Assembly (NCBI GenBank): GCA_020053355.1
Contig: JAGVNI010000006.1
Coordinates: 1-64,000 of the forward strand
Source: an archaeon
Lineage (GTDB): Archaea > Micrarchaeota > Micrarchaeia > Anstonellales > Bilamarchaeaceae
Reading direction: 5' to 3'
Length of the DNA stretch: 64,000 bases
The number at the start of each line of letters is the position of its first letter. Position 1 is the stretch's first letter. Position numbers and translations under genes: made by a program. Positions 7,585-16,331 of this stretch are shown here, piece after piece. The notes below the pieces were generated by a model. The model ran no database searches and was not told the DNA's origin. It worked only from the letters and a program-made list of their open reading frames with translations.

Positions 7585-8040
7585 ATGAAGCTCCTTGTGG
7601 TTTCGTTGGGGATTTTGGCCCTGCTTGCCGGCTCTGTTTTCGCCGGATGCGCGGCAGAGGCGTACAGCAAGACCTGCAATTCGTGCCAGTTCGATGAAAA
7701 CGGCAAGGTCGACTCCTCCTGCAAGAGCGGCTACCAGTCATCCGGCACATCGTGCGTCAGCATGAGCTACCCGATAATGTCGGCGAAATATGCCGATGGG
7801 AAATGCCCGGCAGTCGATTCGTGCGCGGATGAGCTGCGTTCATGCACGGCCCAGTATTCCACCGGCAACGACTCGGAGGACTGCCGGGAAGGCTCCACCG
7901 CGATTTGCTATGCGGCGGCCGACCAATGCGTGAAAAGCGCGGCGGTGAAGTGCGGGGAGATAGAGAGCCCGTGCCCGGGTTCTTCGGCAGGGTTCATCCT
8001 GCTTTTTGCCGGCCTTGCGTTTGTGAAACTGAAGGGCTAG
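7585..8040 (+). CDS. Secreted or surface Cys-rich protein with N- and C-terminal hydrophobic segments
   Basis: A 151-aa protein with a clear signal peptide (KLLVVSLGILALLAGSVFAG, residues 2-20), about 14 cysteines in the mature part, including CNSCQFDENGKVDSSCKSG, and a hydrophobic C-terminus (FILLFAGLAFV) ending in KLKG that could anchor it. The even cysteine number suggests disulfides outside the cell. The start at 7585 is preferred over the ORF-track start at 7384 because it begins the signal peptide and follows a TATA-like GGTTTAAATC and a GGAAGG. The last 47 bases overlap the 3' end of the convergent gene at 7994. No family was recognised. Confidence 0.68.
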   Translation: MKLLVVSLGILALLAGSVFAGCAAEAYSKTCNSCQFDENGKVDSSCKSGYQSSGTSCVSMSYPIMSAKYADGKCPAVDSCADELRSCTAQYSTGNDSEDCREGSTAICYAAADQCVKSAAVKCGEIESPCPGSSAGFILLFAGLAFVKLKG

Positions 8041-9487
8041 GGCCCGCCGGTTCATAAGCTTCGAGAGAATCCAGCTCTAGCGGCAGGCAAGCCGAAAAGA
8101 ACCTCTTTTTCGTCTCCTCATCGCGGAAATTCAGGCACAGGAGGTCGGAATTCCGGTCGGCGACAAGCCTGCCGCCCCATTTTGCCTTGAACTTGAGCAC
8201 GCCATCGCTGGCAAACGGGCTGGAGTATCCGAAGTCGACGGCGGCCAGGCGGTTTTCGTACGCGTATTTTATCAGGTAATAAACGACTGCGGAGTTTGCG
8301 CCGGCCCGGGTATGGGCCGCTGAGCCTGCCGCGATGCCCATGGTCTTCCCAAGCAACGTGCCGCCCTGCACCATGGAAACCATGCCGGCCACCGGATTCC
8401 GCCCCTGCTTCACGAACAGTATGAAACCGGCGCTGAAAAAATCCGCAAGGGCATCGAAGCTTAGGTACAGGGAATGCTCGCGGTGCCGGGCGCCAAGCAT
8501 CGGCAGGTACATGGAATGGTAGAAAAGGAGGAAATCGAAGAAGTCCTCCGAGGTCGCAGACTCGAATCCGCTCGAGATTATCTTCTTGATGTCGCTCGAT
8601 GCGCTTTTTGGAAGCGATCCGACGAATTGGTCGAACGAAGCGCCCACCAGCAGGATGGTCCGGCATAATGCGGGCAGCACGGCGTCGAAATCCGAGTTTT
8701 TCACCGGCTGCACCAGCCAGGAGGCTTCCATGTCCGCCTGGAGTCGGCCGAACGGGAACTGGAGGGCATGCCGCCGGACATTGCTCCTGGACCGGCTGAA
8801 TATGACCCCGGAATAATAGCAGGCCATGCTCCTTGAGCCGTTGAACGAAATCCGGAGGGGCGCTCCGGCAAGCTTCCCTTCCATCAGGTATTTCCGCAGG
8901 TGTGTCGAGGAAAGCGCCCTGCTCGCCGCCCGGATGATGGCGGGGGAGCGGGCACGGATGGCGTCCACCGCCTTTTCAGGGATGCTCTTGGGCCGGACAA
9001 CTGGGCTGCAGCGGAGATGGGGCGCAATCGAATCATAGGATGCGATGCGGTAGAGCGAGCATGCGGCCGCATCCGCGTTGGCGAACGGGATTGGAGTGCA
9101 GACCAAAAGCCTGCCCCGGGCTTCCTCCCCCAGGTAATCCTGAAGGCAGAGAAGGAGGGGATTGAGGATGCCTGAATCCAAAGGGGAATCTTTCCCGGGC
9201 GCCTCTGCCGAGATATCGTAGATAAACGGCGCGCCTTGCGGAAGAGGGCGGGCAGTTCCCCGGAAATTACACGAGCCGCCGTAACCTACCCAGAAAAAAG
9301 CGATGGGGGTTTCCTGATAACGCAGGCAGACATGCCGATGCCCGGCCTTAAGCCGCATTTCGGTTTCGGCTGGCTGCCGGTTGGAAGGAATGCCGGATGC
9401 GCGCGGGGGCGCGTCTTCCAGGGAATATCCTGCAGACCCGCAACCATTGGAAAAGAATCGCCCGTAGACGAACCCTGAGCCGCCCAT
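7994..9487 (-). CDS. FemAB/GNAT-like acyltransferase-fold protein
   Basis: A 497-aa protein whose C-terminal half resembles FemAB or other GNAT-fold transferases: FILFVKQGRNPVAGMVSMVQGGTLLGKT, then GANSAVVYYLIKYAYENRLAAVDFGYSS and VLKFKAKWGGRLV, which is the usual end of a FemX/GNAT domain (F K.KWGG). The N-terminal half is not recognised. Related enzymes transfer amino acids or acyl groups to cell-surface polymers; a role in envelope modification is inference. The true start may be internal, since the first 45 residues are low in predicted structure. It lies 9 nt downstream of the thiolase gene on the same strand. Confidence 0.6.
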   Translation of the reverse strand: MGGSGFVYGRFFSNGCGSAGYSLEDAPPRASGIPSNRQPAETEMRLKAGHRHVCLRYQETPIAFFWVGYGGSCNFRGTARPLPQGAPFIYDISAEAPGKDSPLDSGILNPLLLCLQDYLGEEARGRLLVCTPIPFANADAAACSLYRIASYDSIAPHLRCSPVVRPKSIPEKAVDAIRARSPAIIRAASRALSSTHLRKYLMEGKLAGAPLRISFNGSRSMACYYSGVIFSRSRSNVRRHALQFPFGRLQADMEASWLVQPVKNSDFDAVLPALCRTILLVGASFDQFVGSLPKSASSDIKKIISSGFESATSEDFFDFLLFYHSMYLPMLGARHREHSLYLSFDALADFFSAGFILFVKQGRNPVAGMVSMVQGGTLLGKTMGIAAGSAAHTRAGANSAVVYYLIKYAYENRLAAVDFGYSSPFASDGVLKFKAKWGGRLVADRNSDLLCLNFRDEETKKRFFSACLPLELDSLEAYEPAGPSPSVSQTQGRQKAG

Positions 9488-9496
9488 CCAAACACG

Positions 9497-10657
9497 CTAG
9501 GTGCCCTTGTAAATGTGCACTACCGCGGTGGCGCCGCTTCCGCCGACATTTTGGCTGAGGCCGATGTGCGCATCCTTGACCTGGCGCCCTTCGGCTTCTT
9601 TGCGCAGCTGCCATACGCATTCAACGGCCTGCTTGACGCCGGTGGCGCCGACAGGATGGCCGCACGCCTTGAGGCCCCCGGAGGTGTTCACCGGGAGCTC
9701 TGCGCCGAGGGCGGTCTTTCCTTCGAGGCTCGCCGGGCCGCCCATCCCTTTGGGGAAGAAGCCCAGGTCCTCTATGGCCATTATCTCCGCAATCGTGAAA
9801 CAGTCGTGGATTTCGGCGAAATCGATGTCCTTGGGTGTGAGCTTGGCCATGTCGAACGCCTTTTTGCCGGCCACCTGCGTCGCCTTGAGGCTTGTCAGGC
9901 TTTCCCTTGAATGGAGCGCGATGGCATCGCTGGCCTGTGCGCATGCGATGATTTCGACTGGCTTCTTCGTGAAGCTGTGCGCGAGCTCCAACGGTGCCAG
10001 CACCACTCCGGCTGCGCCGTCTGTTATTGGCGAGCAGTCGAACACCTTGAGGGGATCGGCGACCTTCTTGGATTTCATGACCGTCTCTATCGTTATCTCG
10101 CTCTGGAACTGCGCGTACTTGTTTTTCGCCCCGTGCCGGTGGTTCTTCACCGCCACCGATGCCATCATCTCTTCAGTGGTGCCATAATCCAGCATGTGCC
10201 TTTTCGCCATGAGGGCGTAAATCGCCGGGAAAGTCGCGCCGAGGAAAAGCTCCCACTCCTGGTCGCCCGCCCCGCCCAGGATGTCGCTTACTGTATTGAC
10301 TCCGAGGTCCGTCATCTTCTCAACGCCGCCTACGACGACGATGTCGTGGAGGCCGCTGGCGACAGCCATGAAACCCTGCCTAAGGGCAAGCCCGCCTGAG
10401 GCGCATGCGCCTTCGACGCGGGTTATCGGTATGGGTGTCAGGCCCATATAATCCGCAATAAGGCCCCCGATGTGCTCCTGGCCGATTAGGCGGCCGGATG
10501 CCATGGTCCCGATGAAACCCGCATCTATGCGGTCCCCTGAGATGCCGGCATCGCTGATGGCCTTGATTCCTGCCTCGACGACAAGGTCGCGGAAGCCCTG
10601 CTCCCAATGCTCCCCGAACGGGGTCATGCCTGCACCGATAATAGCGACACGTCTCAT
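9497..10657 (-). CDS. Thiolase family protein (acetyl-CoA acetyltransferase, archaeal type)
   Basis: The 386-aa protein is a thiolase of the archaeal/SCP-x group. It has the acylated Cys in EGACASGG (C85), the His in AEIHDCF and the C-terminal CGHPVGATG, with the last residues SQNVGGSGATAVVHIY. In archaea such enzymes condense two acetyl-CoA for the mevalonate route to lipids and normally sit with HMG-CoA synthase and a DUF35 Zn/OB-fold protein. Neither partner is adjacent here; the neighbours are the FemAB-like gene and, divergently, purF. Degradative thiolase activity remains possible. Confidence 0.85.
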   Translation of the reverse strand: MRRVAIIGAGMTPFGEHWEQGFRDLVVEAGIKAISDAGISGDRIDAGFIGTMASGRLIGQEHIGGLIADYMGLTPIPITRVEGACASGGLALRQGFMAVASGLHDIVVVGGVEKMTDLGVNTVSDILGGAGDQEWELFLGATFPAIYALMAKRHMLDYGTTEEMMASVAVKNHRHGAKNKYAQFQSEITIETVMKSKKVADPLKVFDCSPITDGAAGVVLAPLELAHSFTKKPVEIIACAQASDAIALHSRESLTSLKATQVAGKKAFDMAKLTPKDIDFAEIHDCFTIAEIMAIEDLGFFPKGMGGPASLEGKTALGAELPVNTSGGLKACGHPVGATGVKQAVECVWQLRKEAEGRQVKDAHIGLSQNVGGSGATAVVHIYKGT

Positions 10658-10689
10658 AAGAATAACCAGGAATCCTATTGTCTAGAAAT

Positions 10690-10699
10690 CATTAAAAGC
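10690..10699 (+). promoter_or_regulatory. TATA box of purF
   Basis: CATTAAAAGC is centred about 25 nt upstream of the ATG at 10720 in the 62-nt divergent region, suggesting leaderless purF mRNA. Confidence 0.5.
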
Positions 10700-10719
10700 G
10701 AAGCATCCATTGTACTGAT

Positions 10720-12120
10720 ATGGGAGCAAAGGTCCTCAATCCTTATTCTGAGGAGAAGCGCGAGGAGTGCGGCATTGTCGCCATTTATTCTAAAACGGGG
10801 GAGGACGTGGCGCCTTACATATACCGGGCGCTGGTTGCATTGCAGCACCGCGGCCAGGATGCGGCCGGGCTTGCGGTATTCGACGGAAAGTCGATTGAGG
10901 CAAGACGGGGAACCGGCTTGGTGTCCGCTGTTTTCGAGCCTGAGGACATCAAGGTGAAGGGCGATATCGGGATTGGCCACACGAGATACCCGACACATGG
11001 CGAATGCAGGCAGTGCGACGTCCAACCGATGGTCTTCGGAGACTTCGCCGCGGCGCATAACGGCCATTTGGCCAATTATGCGGCATTGAAGAAGGATTTG
11101 GAAGCTGATGGATATACGTTCATGAGTTCTGTGGATTCCGAAGCGATGGTGTTCATGCTCGATCGCGAGGATGGCCTCGAAAAGGCGGTGCTCGGGATGA
11201 TGCGCAAACTCGAAGGCTCGTATTCCGTCGCGTCGATTGCGAACGGGAGGCTCGCGGTTTTCAGGGACCCCTTCGCCATCCGGCCCCTTGTCTTCGGGGA
11301 GAATGATGATTTCATCTGCTTTGCATCGGAAACCGTCGCCCTCGACATAAACGGCATCCCTTACCGGGGGGACGTGCGTGGCGGGGAACTGGCATGGGTC
11401 GAAGGGGGCAGGATTGTCCGTAAAACGCTCGTCAAGGAAACGCCCAGGCACTGCATGTTCGAATACGTATATTTCTCAAGGCCGGACTCCGTCATAGACG
11501 GAAAAAGCGTTTACGGGGCGAGACGGCGTCTTGGGGAAACACTGGCTCGGGAAGCTCCGGCCAAGGCGGACGTCGTCGTGCCGGTTCCGGACACTTCCAG
11601 AACCGCGGCCGCGGGCTATGCAGCGGCGCTTTCGCTTCCGTGCGAGGAAGGGCTGATAAAGAACAGGTATATCGGCAGGACGTTCATCATGCCAGACCAG
11701 GGGATGAGGACGGATGCCGTGAAGCTGAAACTCAATCCGCTTCGCGAAATCGTGTCCGGCCGCTCCGTCGTCCTCGTGGATGACAGCATCGTGCGCGGCA
11801 CCACGCTGAAGGAGATTACCGCCCTTGTCCGGGGCGCCGGGGCCAAGTCGGTCCACCTGAGGATAACATGCCCGCCGCTGCGGGCTCCCTGCTATTATGG
11901 GGTGGACATGTCCACGTACGGGGAATTGATAGCAAATAAAAAATCAATCGAAGAGATACGGTCTTATCTTGGGGCGGATAGCCTCGCTTACATCTCGCTC
12001 GGGGGCCTTAAGGAGGCGCTCGGGCTTCCGCTCTGCACCGCCTGCCTCAACGGGGAATACCTCACGGATGCGGTAGGTATGATTGCCAAAAAGGCGAGAC
12101 TTAGGGAAATCCGGAAATGA
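10720..12120 (+). CDS. purF: Amidophosphoribosyltransferase
   Basis: PurF (466 aa) makes phosphoribosylamine from PRPP and glutamine, the first step of purine synthesis. A 16-residue propeptide precedes the N-terminal nucleophile Cys17 (ECGIVAIYS). The glutaminase domain shows LQHRGQDAAG and IGHTRYPTHG; the phosphoribosyltransferase domain shows SVVLVDDSIVRGTT. Cys residues in HCMFEYVYFS, APCYYGVD and CTACLNGEY match the pattern of the [4Fe-4S] Bacillus-type enzyme. pheT follows after 26 nt and may be cotranscribed. Other purine genes in this window (purQ, purP) are not linked. Confidence 0.96.
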   Translation: MGAKVLNPYSEEKREECGIVAIYSKTGEDVAPYIYRALVALQHRGQDAAGLAVFDGKSIEARRGTGLVSAVFEPEDIKVKGDIGIGHTRYPTHGECRQCDVQPMVFGDFAAAHNGHLANYAALKKDLEADGYTFMSSVDSEAMVFMLDREDGLEKAVLGMMRKLEGSYSVASIANGRLAVFRDPFAIRPLVFGENDDFICFASETVALDINGIPYRGDVRGGELAWVEGGRIVRKTLVKETPRHCMFEYVYFSRPDSVIDGKSVYGARRRLGETLAREAPAKADVVVPVPDTSRTAAAGYAAALSLPCEEGLIKNRYIGRTFIMPDQGMRTDAVKLKLNPLREIVSGRSVVLVDDSIVRGTTLKEITALVRGAGAKSVHLRITCPPLRAPCYYGVDMSTYGELIANKKSIEEIRSYLGADSLAYISLGGLKEALGLPLCTACLNGEYLTDAVGMIAKKARLREIRK

Positions 12121-12146
12121 GAACGGAAACAGGATAACGTGGGAAC

Positions 12147-13730
12147 ATGGTCGTTGTTGAATTCGCATACGGGGAAATGAAGAAGCTGGTGAACCTCCCG
12201 AAGGAGAAGATGGTCGCGCTGCTCAGCGAGCTTGGCGCACCTTCTGAATACGAGCCGGAAGTCGACAAGATAATCACCGAGTTGACGCCTAACCGGCCGG
12301 ACTGGTATTCCATGGAAGGGCTCGCCCGCGCCCTGAAAGCGTACCTGGGCAAGGAACTCCCGGAGTACAAGGCCAAAAAATCGGATTACCGGGTTATCGT
12401 AGACCCCTCGGTCTCGGAAGTGAGGCCATACACCGTTTGCGCAGTGGTGAAGGGGCTGGAATTTTCAGACGAGAGGGTGCGCGACGCCGTGCTGCTGCAG
12501 GAGAAGCTGCTTGCCACGCTGGGACGCAGGGTGAAGAAGTTCGGCCTTGGCCTCTACCCGCTTCATGCAATCCGCTTCCCGGTCAGGTATACGACGATGA
12601 AGCCATCGGAGATAAGGTACGTGCCTCTTGGCCACGACAAAGAGATGGGCGCCGATGAAATTCTTGAAAACCATAAGAAAGGCCAGCAGTACGGGCACTT
12701 GCTGAAAGGCCACAAGAGATACCCGGTTTTCACCGATGCGGCGGGCAAGATTATGGCGCTCATCCCGATTGTGAATTCCGCAGAAACCGGAAAGGTCGAC
12801 GTGGATACGAAGGACATATTCATCGAGGTCTCGGGCATGGAGATGCAATCATGCAAGGCTGCCCTCAACATCCTGGTATGCACATTCGCGGACATGGGCG
12901 GCCAGGTTTACGAAGTGGAAATGGATTATGGAAAAGAGAGGTTCCGGTCGCCGGATCTGAGCCCAAAAAGCATGGCCCTGGACATAAAGAAGGTGAATGG
13001 GATATTAGGCCTTTCGCTCGGTGAAAAGGAGGTCGCCGGATACCTCGGAAGGATGGGATACGGATACAGTAGGGGGAAGGTATCCATAGCGCCTTACCGG
13101 GCCGATGTCCTCGGCATCGTCGACATTGTCGAGGATGTCGCCATCGCATACGGTTATAATAATTTCAAGCCGACGATTCCGGATTTCTTCTCCCCAGGCA
13201 AGACGATAACGGAGTATGACGAGGCCGACCGCATAATGCGGGGGATGGGATTCCTCGAGGCGAAGACATTCATCCTCACCAATAAGGAACGGCTGGAGCA
13301 GATCGGCGCGGAGAAAGGAGTCGTGGAGATATCCAATCCGGGCACGGCCGATTATACGGTCGTCCGCCCCACCCTGGTGCTGGACATGCTAGAGACATTC
13401 CAGATAAACAAGATGAAGGGGCTCCCGCAAAGGTTCTATGAGATAGGCATCGTCCGTGACGGGAAGAAAAGCTCGAAACGGCTCGTCTTTGGCATAATGG
13501 ACAAGAAAATCGAATTCGCGCATGCCAGGGGGGTCCTCCAGGCCCTCGCATTCGAGAAAGGGTTCGAATTCACGCTGGAAAAGAAGCCCCAGAAGGCCTT
13601 TGACCCGGAAGTTTCCTGCATGGTCGTATCTGGGGGCAAGGAGATAGGCGTTTTTGGGAAGATTAGTGGAAGCCTGCTCGATAAGCTCGGCCTGGGTTTC
13701 GAGGTATATATCTGCGAATTGGCCCTATAG
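12147..13730 (+). CDS. pheT: Phenylalanyl-tRNA synthetase beta subunit, archaeal type
   Basis: A 527-aa PheT of the compact archaeal/eukaryotic form: N-terminal DUF-like domain with LTPNRPDWYSMEGLARAL, then a B3/B4-like region (EVSGMEMQSCKAALNILVCTFADMGG), and a class II-like catalytic-fold domain near the end (GFLEAKTFILTNKERL, VVRPTLVLDMLETFQINK, FYEIGIV). It partners the alpha subunit PheS to charge tRNA-Phe; pheS is not in the window. It lies 26 nt after purF. Start chosen at ATG 12147. Length is near the archaeal norm of about 550. Confidence 0.93.
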   Translation: MVVVEFAYGEMKKLVNLPKEKMVALLSELGAPSEYEPEVDKIITELTPNRPDWYSMEGLARALKAYLGKELPEYKAKKSDYRVIVDPSVSEVRPYTVCAVVKGLEFSDERVRDAVLLQEKLLATLGRRVKKFGLGLYPLHAIRFPVRYTTMKPSEIRYVPLGHDKEMGADEILENHKKGQQYGHLLKGHKRYPVFTDAAGKIMALIPIVNSAETGKVDVDTKDIFIEVSGMEMQSCKAALNILVCTFADMGGQVYEVEMDYGKERFRSPDLSPKSMALDIKKVNGILGLSLGEKEVAGYLGRMGYGYSRGKVSIAPYRADVLGIVDIVEDVAIAYGYNNFKPTIPDFFSPGKTITEYDEADRIMRGMGFLEAKTFILTNKERLEQIGAEKGVVEISNPGTADYTVVRPTLVLDMLETFQINKMKGLPQRFYEIGIVRDGKKSSKRLVFGIMDKKIEFAHARGVLQALAFEKGFEFTLEKKPQKAFDPEVSCMVVSGGKEIGVFGKISGSLLDKLGLGFEVYICELAL

Positions 13731-13782
13731 GGAGACCCCACACTTCCACTATTAGGCTACGGCTTCCAGTTTGGCCCAGGCA

Positions 13783-14025
13783 TCAGGATTCAAGCAGCTC
13801 GATGGACTCGATATTGGTTTTATAGACGATGACCGCCCTTCCGAAGCGCTTGAAGAATTTATCCATCATCCTTTCCATCCTGGTTTCCACAGCGAATGCG
13901 GATTTCGTCTTCCAAAGCTCTTTTTTCAGCGGAAGCCGGTTCAGGTGATAGTAGAAGAGGCGTTTTGTCCGGTTGAACGATTTCTTGTTCGTCGCTTTCA
14001 GGTCGTATATATACAAGACGAGCAT
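13783..14025 (-). CDS. Small Cas2/VapD-like ferredoxin-fold protein (tentative)
   Basis: The 80-aa product reads as beta-alpha-beta-alpha-beta: MLVLYIYDL with an Asp at the end of strand 1, a basic helix (NRTKRLFYYHLNRL), KTKSAFAVE, a second helix (ERMMDKFFKRFG) and AVIVYKT. This order and the YDL ending of strand 1 resemble Cas2 and VapD. No cas1 or CRISPR array is within the window, so it would be an orphan; a toxin-like RNase or an unrelated ferredoxin-like protein are alternatives. A TATA-like box (14062-14068) and a GGTG site upstream support expression. A 20-bp palindrome lies about 95 nt upstream. Confidence 0.4.
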   Translation of the reverse strand: MLVLYIYDLKATNKKSFNRTKRLFYYHLNRLPLKKELWKTKSAFAVETRMERMMDKFFKRFGRAVIVYKTNIESIELLES

Positions 14026-14119
14026 GTTTTCACCAGGGAAACCGAAGCGGATTAACGACGGTTATATAGATATTTCAACTTTTTTCTTGGCAAGGCGAAA
14101 GGTGTCCGTCTTCTGTATC

Positions 14120-14139
14120 TATGTAACTATAGTTACATA
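14120..14139. promoter_or_regulatory. Perfect 20-bp palindrome
   Basis: TATGTAACTATAGTTACATA is its own reverse complement. It lies upstream of the minus-strand gene at 13783 and downstream of the acyl-CoA synthetase alpha gene, and looks like a dimer-binding operator. The binding protein is unknown. Confidence 0.5.
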
Positions 14140-14142
14140 ACT

Positions 14143-14169
14143 TAATAAACAAACAACAATCGTTTATTA
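14143..14169. other. Hairpin with 8-bp stem
   Basis: TAATAAAC (14143-14150) and GTTTATTA (14162-14169) are perfect inverse copies around an 11-nt loop. It follows the 14120 palindrome directly and could be part of the same regulatory site or a terminator stem for the minus-strand gene at 14283. Confidence 0.4.
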
Positions 14170-14282
14170 GTGGAACTATACCCCCGCCCCTCCCCCTCTT
14201 CAAAACCCATGTCAACGACGACAAGCCCATTCCTGCCGCAGGCTGCGCGCTCGATGAAAACGAAAAGAATTCGAGTTTTGGC

Positions 14283-15677
14283 TCACTTGGCCTTCTTCAG
14301 CTGCTCGCAGTACCTGGAATATATAATCAGCTTACCCATCGCCTTGACCGCGGCATTGGGTGAGTTGTAGCTGGGAACCCCCTTGCTTTCGAGAATCTTC
14401 CTGTACGCTTCGGTATATGTCCCGCCTATCGATATGGTCGCAATGGGCTTGGTCCTCTCATCCGAAGCCTTGGTCATGACGTGTATTATCCGCTCATCAA
14501 TCGGCGGCGTCTGAGTGAGGATGATAATCAGGAGGGCGTCTATGCCCGGGTCCGCCATCATTGCGTCAATCGCCTTGCCATACGCTTCCACGCCGGCATC
14601 AGCTACGAGGTCCAGCGGGTTCGCGACATTTCCATAGGAAGGCAGGATTTTCGCGATTATTTTCTTCGTCTCCTCGCTGAATTCCGCAAGCGCCAATCCT
14701 TCGCTTTCGATGCAATCGGCCGTCAGCACCCCGACGCCTCCGCCATTCGTTATCACGGCTATCCTGTTGCCCTTCGGCTTTGGCTGGTGGAAAATCTTGA
14801 CGAAATCGAAGACCTCGGTTATGCCCTCGGCTTCAGTGACTTTCGCCTGCTTGAACGCGGCTTGGTAAGCCAGGTAGCTGCCCGCGATGTTTCCCGTGTG
14901 CGAGCGCGCCGCCGCCTGGCCGCCAGCCCCCCGGCCGGCTTTCAGGGCGATTATCGGCTTGACCTTGTTCACCTTCTTCATCGCCTCAAGGAGCTTCCTG
15001 CCGTCTTTCGCGCCTTCGATGTAGAGTATGATGATGTCCGTTTCCTTGTCGTTCATCAGGTACTCGAGATAGTCCGCTTCGTCCAGGACCGTGCTGTTGC
15101 CGTATGATATGAATTTCGATACGCCGAGTCCGTAATATGCGGCAAGGTCGAGCACGGTAGAGCCCACCGCGCCGCTCTGCGTGATGAACGCTATCCCTCC
15201 CGCCCTCGGCCTCTCAAGCTTGTACATCGGCAGGAAAATGCTGTCCACTTTGGTGTATGGGTTGAACACGCCCAGGCAGTTCGGGCCGATAACCGGCATG
15301 CCGCTCGTCTCGGCGGTCTTCTTTATCCGCTCTGCCAGGTCGTACCTCTTGACCTCCTCGAAGCCTCCGCTGAGGATTATCACGCCCCCGGCATTCTTCT
15401 TCGCGCAGTCATCCACGATGTCCGGAACGGTTTCGGCGGGCGTGGCCACTATCACGCAATCGACCTTGCCTGGGATGCTGCTGACCGAGGGGTAGCATTT
15501 CAGGCCGGCGATTTCCTGATATTTCGGGTTCACCGGATAAACCTTGCCGGGAAACTTGCCGTCGATGAAATTCCGCAGCAGCACATTGCCTATCTTGTTC
15601 GCCGTCGCAGAGGCGCCGACTATGGCCACAGTGCGCGGGGAGAAAACCGACTTCAGGTTCTGGACTATTTTTTTCAT
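14283..15677 (-). CDS. ADP-forming acyl-CoA (acetyl-CoA) synthetase alpha subunit
   Basis: The 464-aa protein carries the CoA-binding Rossmann domain (RTVAIVGASATANKIGNVLLR), a ligase/CoA domain with GPNCLGVFNP, and the phosphohistidine loop AARSHTGNIAGS. With the beta subunit it converts acetyl-CoA or another acyl-CoA plus ADP and phosphate to acid plus ATP, the main energy-yielding step of sugar or peptide fermentation in many archaea. The start at 15677 (MKKIVQNLKS) is chosen because upstream residues are not conserved. It begins 4 nt after the beta gene ends. It is a stand-alone alpha subunit, not the fused form. Confidence 0.92.
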   Translation of the reverse strand: MKKIVQNLKSVFSPRTVAIVGASATANKIGNVLLRNFIDGKFPGKVYPVNPKYQEIAGLKCYPSVSSIPGKVDCVIVATPAETVPDIVDDCAKKNAGGVIILSGGFEEVKRYDLAERIKKTAETSGMPVIGPNCLGVFNPYTKVDSIFLPMYKLERPRAGGIAFITQSGAVGSTVLDLAAYYGLGVSKFISYGNSTVLDEADYLEYLMNDKETDIIILYIEGAKDGRKLLEAMKKVNKVKPIIALKAGRGAGGQAAARSHTGNIAGSYLAYQAAFKQAKVTEAEGITEVFDFVKIFHQPKPKGNRIAVITNGGGVGVLTADCIESEGLALAEFSEETKKIIAKILPSYGNVANPLDLVADAGVEAYGKAIDAMMADPGIDALLIIILTQTPPIDERIIHVMTKASDERTKPIATISIGGTYTEAYRKILESKGVPSYNSPNAAVKAMGKLIIYSRYCEQLKKAK

Positions 15678-15681
15678 GGCA

Positions 15682-16326
15682 TTACCTGCTGAACCTTGCA
15701 TCCACAATGTCGCATCCGACCTCATCGAAGACGACCGGGTTGAGGTCCATCTCCAATATATCCTCTTCAAGCATGAACGCGCATGCGCGGAGGACAAGCG
15801 TTTCGAGGGATTTCTTGTTTATCGGCTTCTTTCCCCTTGCGCCTTCAAGAAGGGGGTGCACCTTCAATTCGGAGACCATCTCTTCGACATCCGCTGCCGT
15901 CAGGGGGCAAATCCTTGCGCTTATGTCCCTGAATATCTCGACGTAAATGCCGCCGAGGCCCAAGACAATCATGTGCCCGAACTGCGGGTCCTTCTTCCCG
16001 CCTATGATGAGCTCGACGCCCTTGCGGGCCATCTTCTGGATGAGAACTCCCTCGATCCGTTTCCCATTCGCGCTCTGGGTTATGTCCCGGAATGCCAGGC
16101 GGAGCACGTCCTCGCTTTTGATATTCACTTTCACGCCGCCGACATCGGTTTTGTGCTCGATATCCGGCGACACTATCTTCATGGCGACCGGATATCCTAT
16201 CGCTTTCGCCGCCTTGGCGGCCTCATCGCCGGTCTTGGCAAGCCGGTACGGGAGAAGCTTGAACCCGTGCTTCTCAAGAAGCGCGAAGTCGTCTACGAGT
16301 GTCATGGGCTTGGTAATCCAGTTCAT
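15682..16326 (-). CDS. ADP-forming acyl-CoA (acetyl-CoA) synthetase beta subunit
   Basis: A 214-aa ATP-grasp protein: YPVAMKIVSPDIEHKTDVGGVKVNI is the nucleotide-binding loop and PLLEGARGKKPINKKSLETLV plus EMDLNPVVFDEVG the metal-binding end. It receives phosphate from the alpha subunit His and makes ATP from ADP. The gene order is beta-alpha in one minus-strand operon with a 4-nt gap. The HD-domain gene at 16332 ends 5 nt before this start, so it is probably cotranscribed. Substrate range (acetyl, aryl, branched acyl) cannot be read from sequence. Confidence 0.92.
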   Translation of the reverse strand: MNWITKPMTLVDDFALLEKHGFKLLPYRLAKTGDEAAKAAKAIGYPVAMKIVSPDIEHKTDVGGVKVNIKSEDVLRLAFRDITQSANGKRIEGVLIQKMARKGVELIIGGKKDPQFGHMIVLGLGGIYVEIFRDISARICPLTAADVEEMVSELKVHPLLEGARGKKPINKKSLETLVLRACAFMLEEDILEMDLNPVVFDEVGCDIVDARFSR

Positions 16327-16331
16327 ATTTA

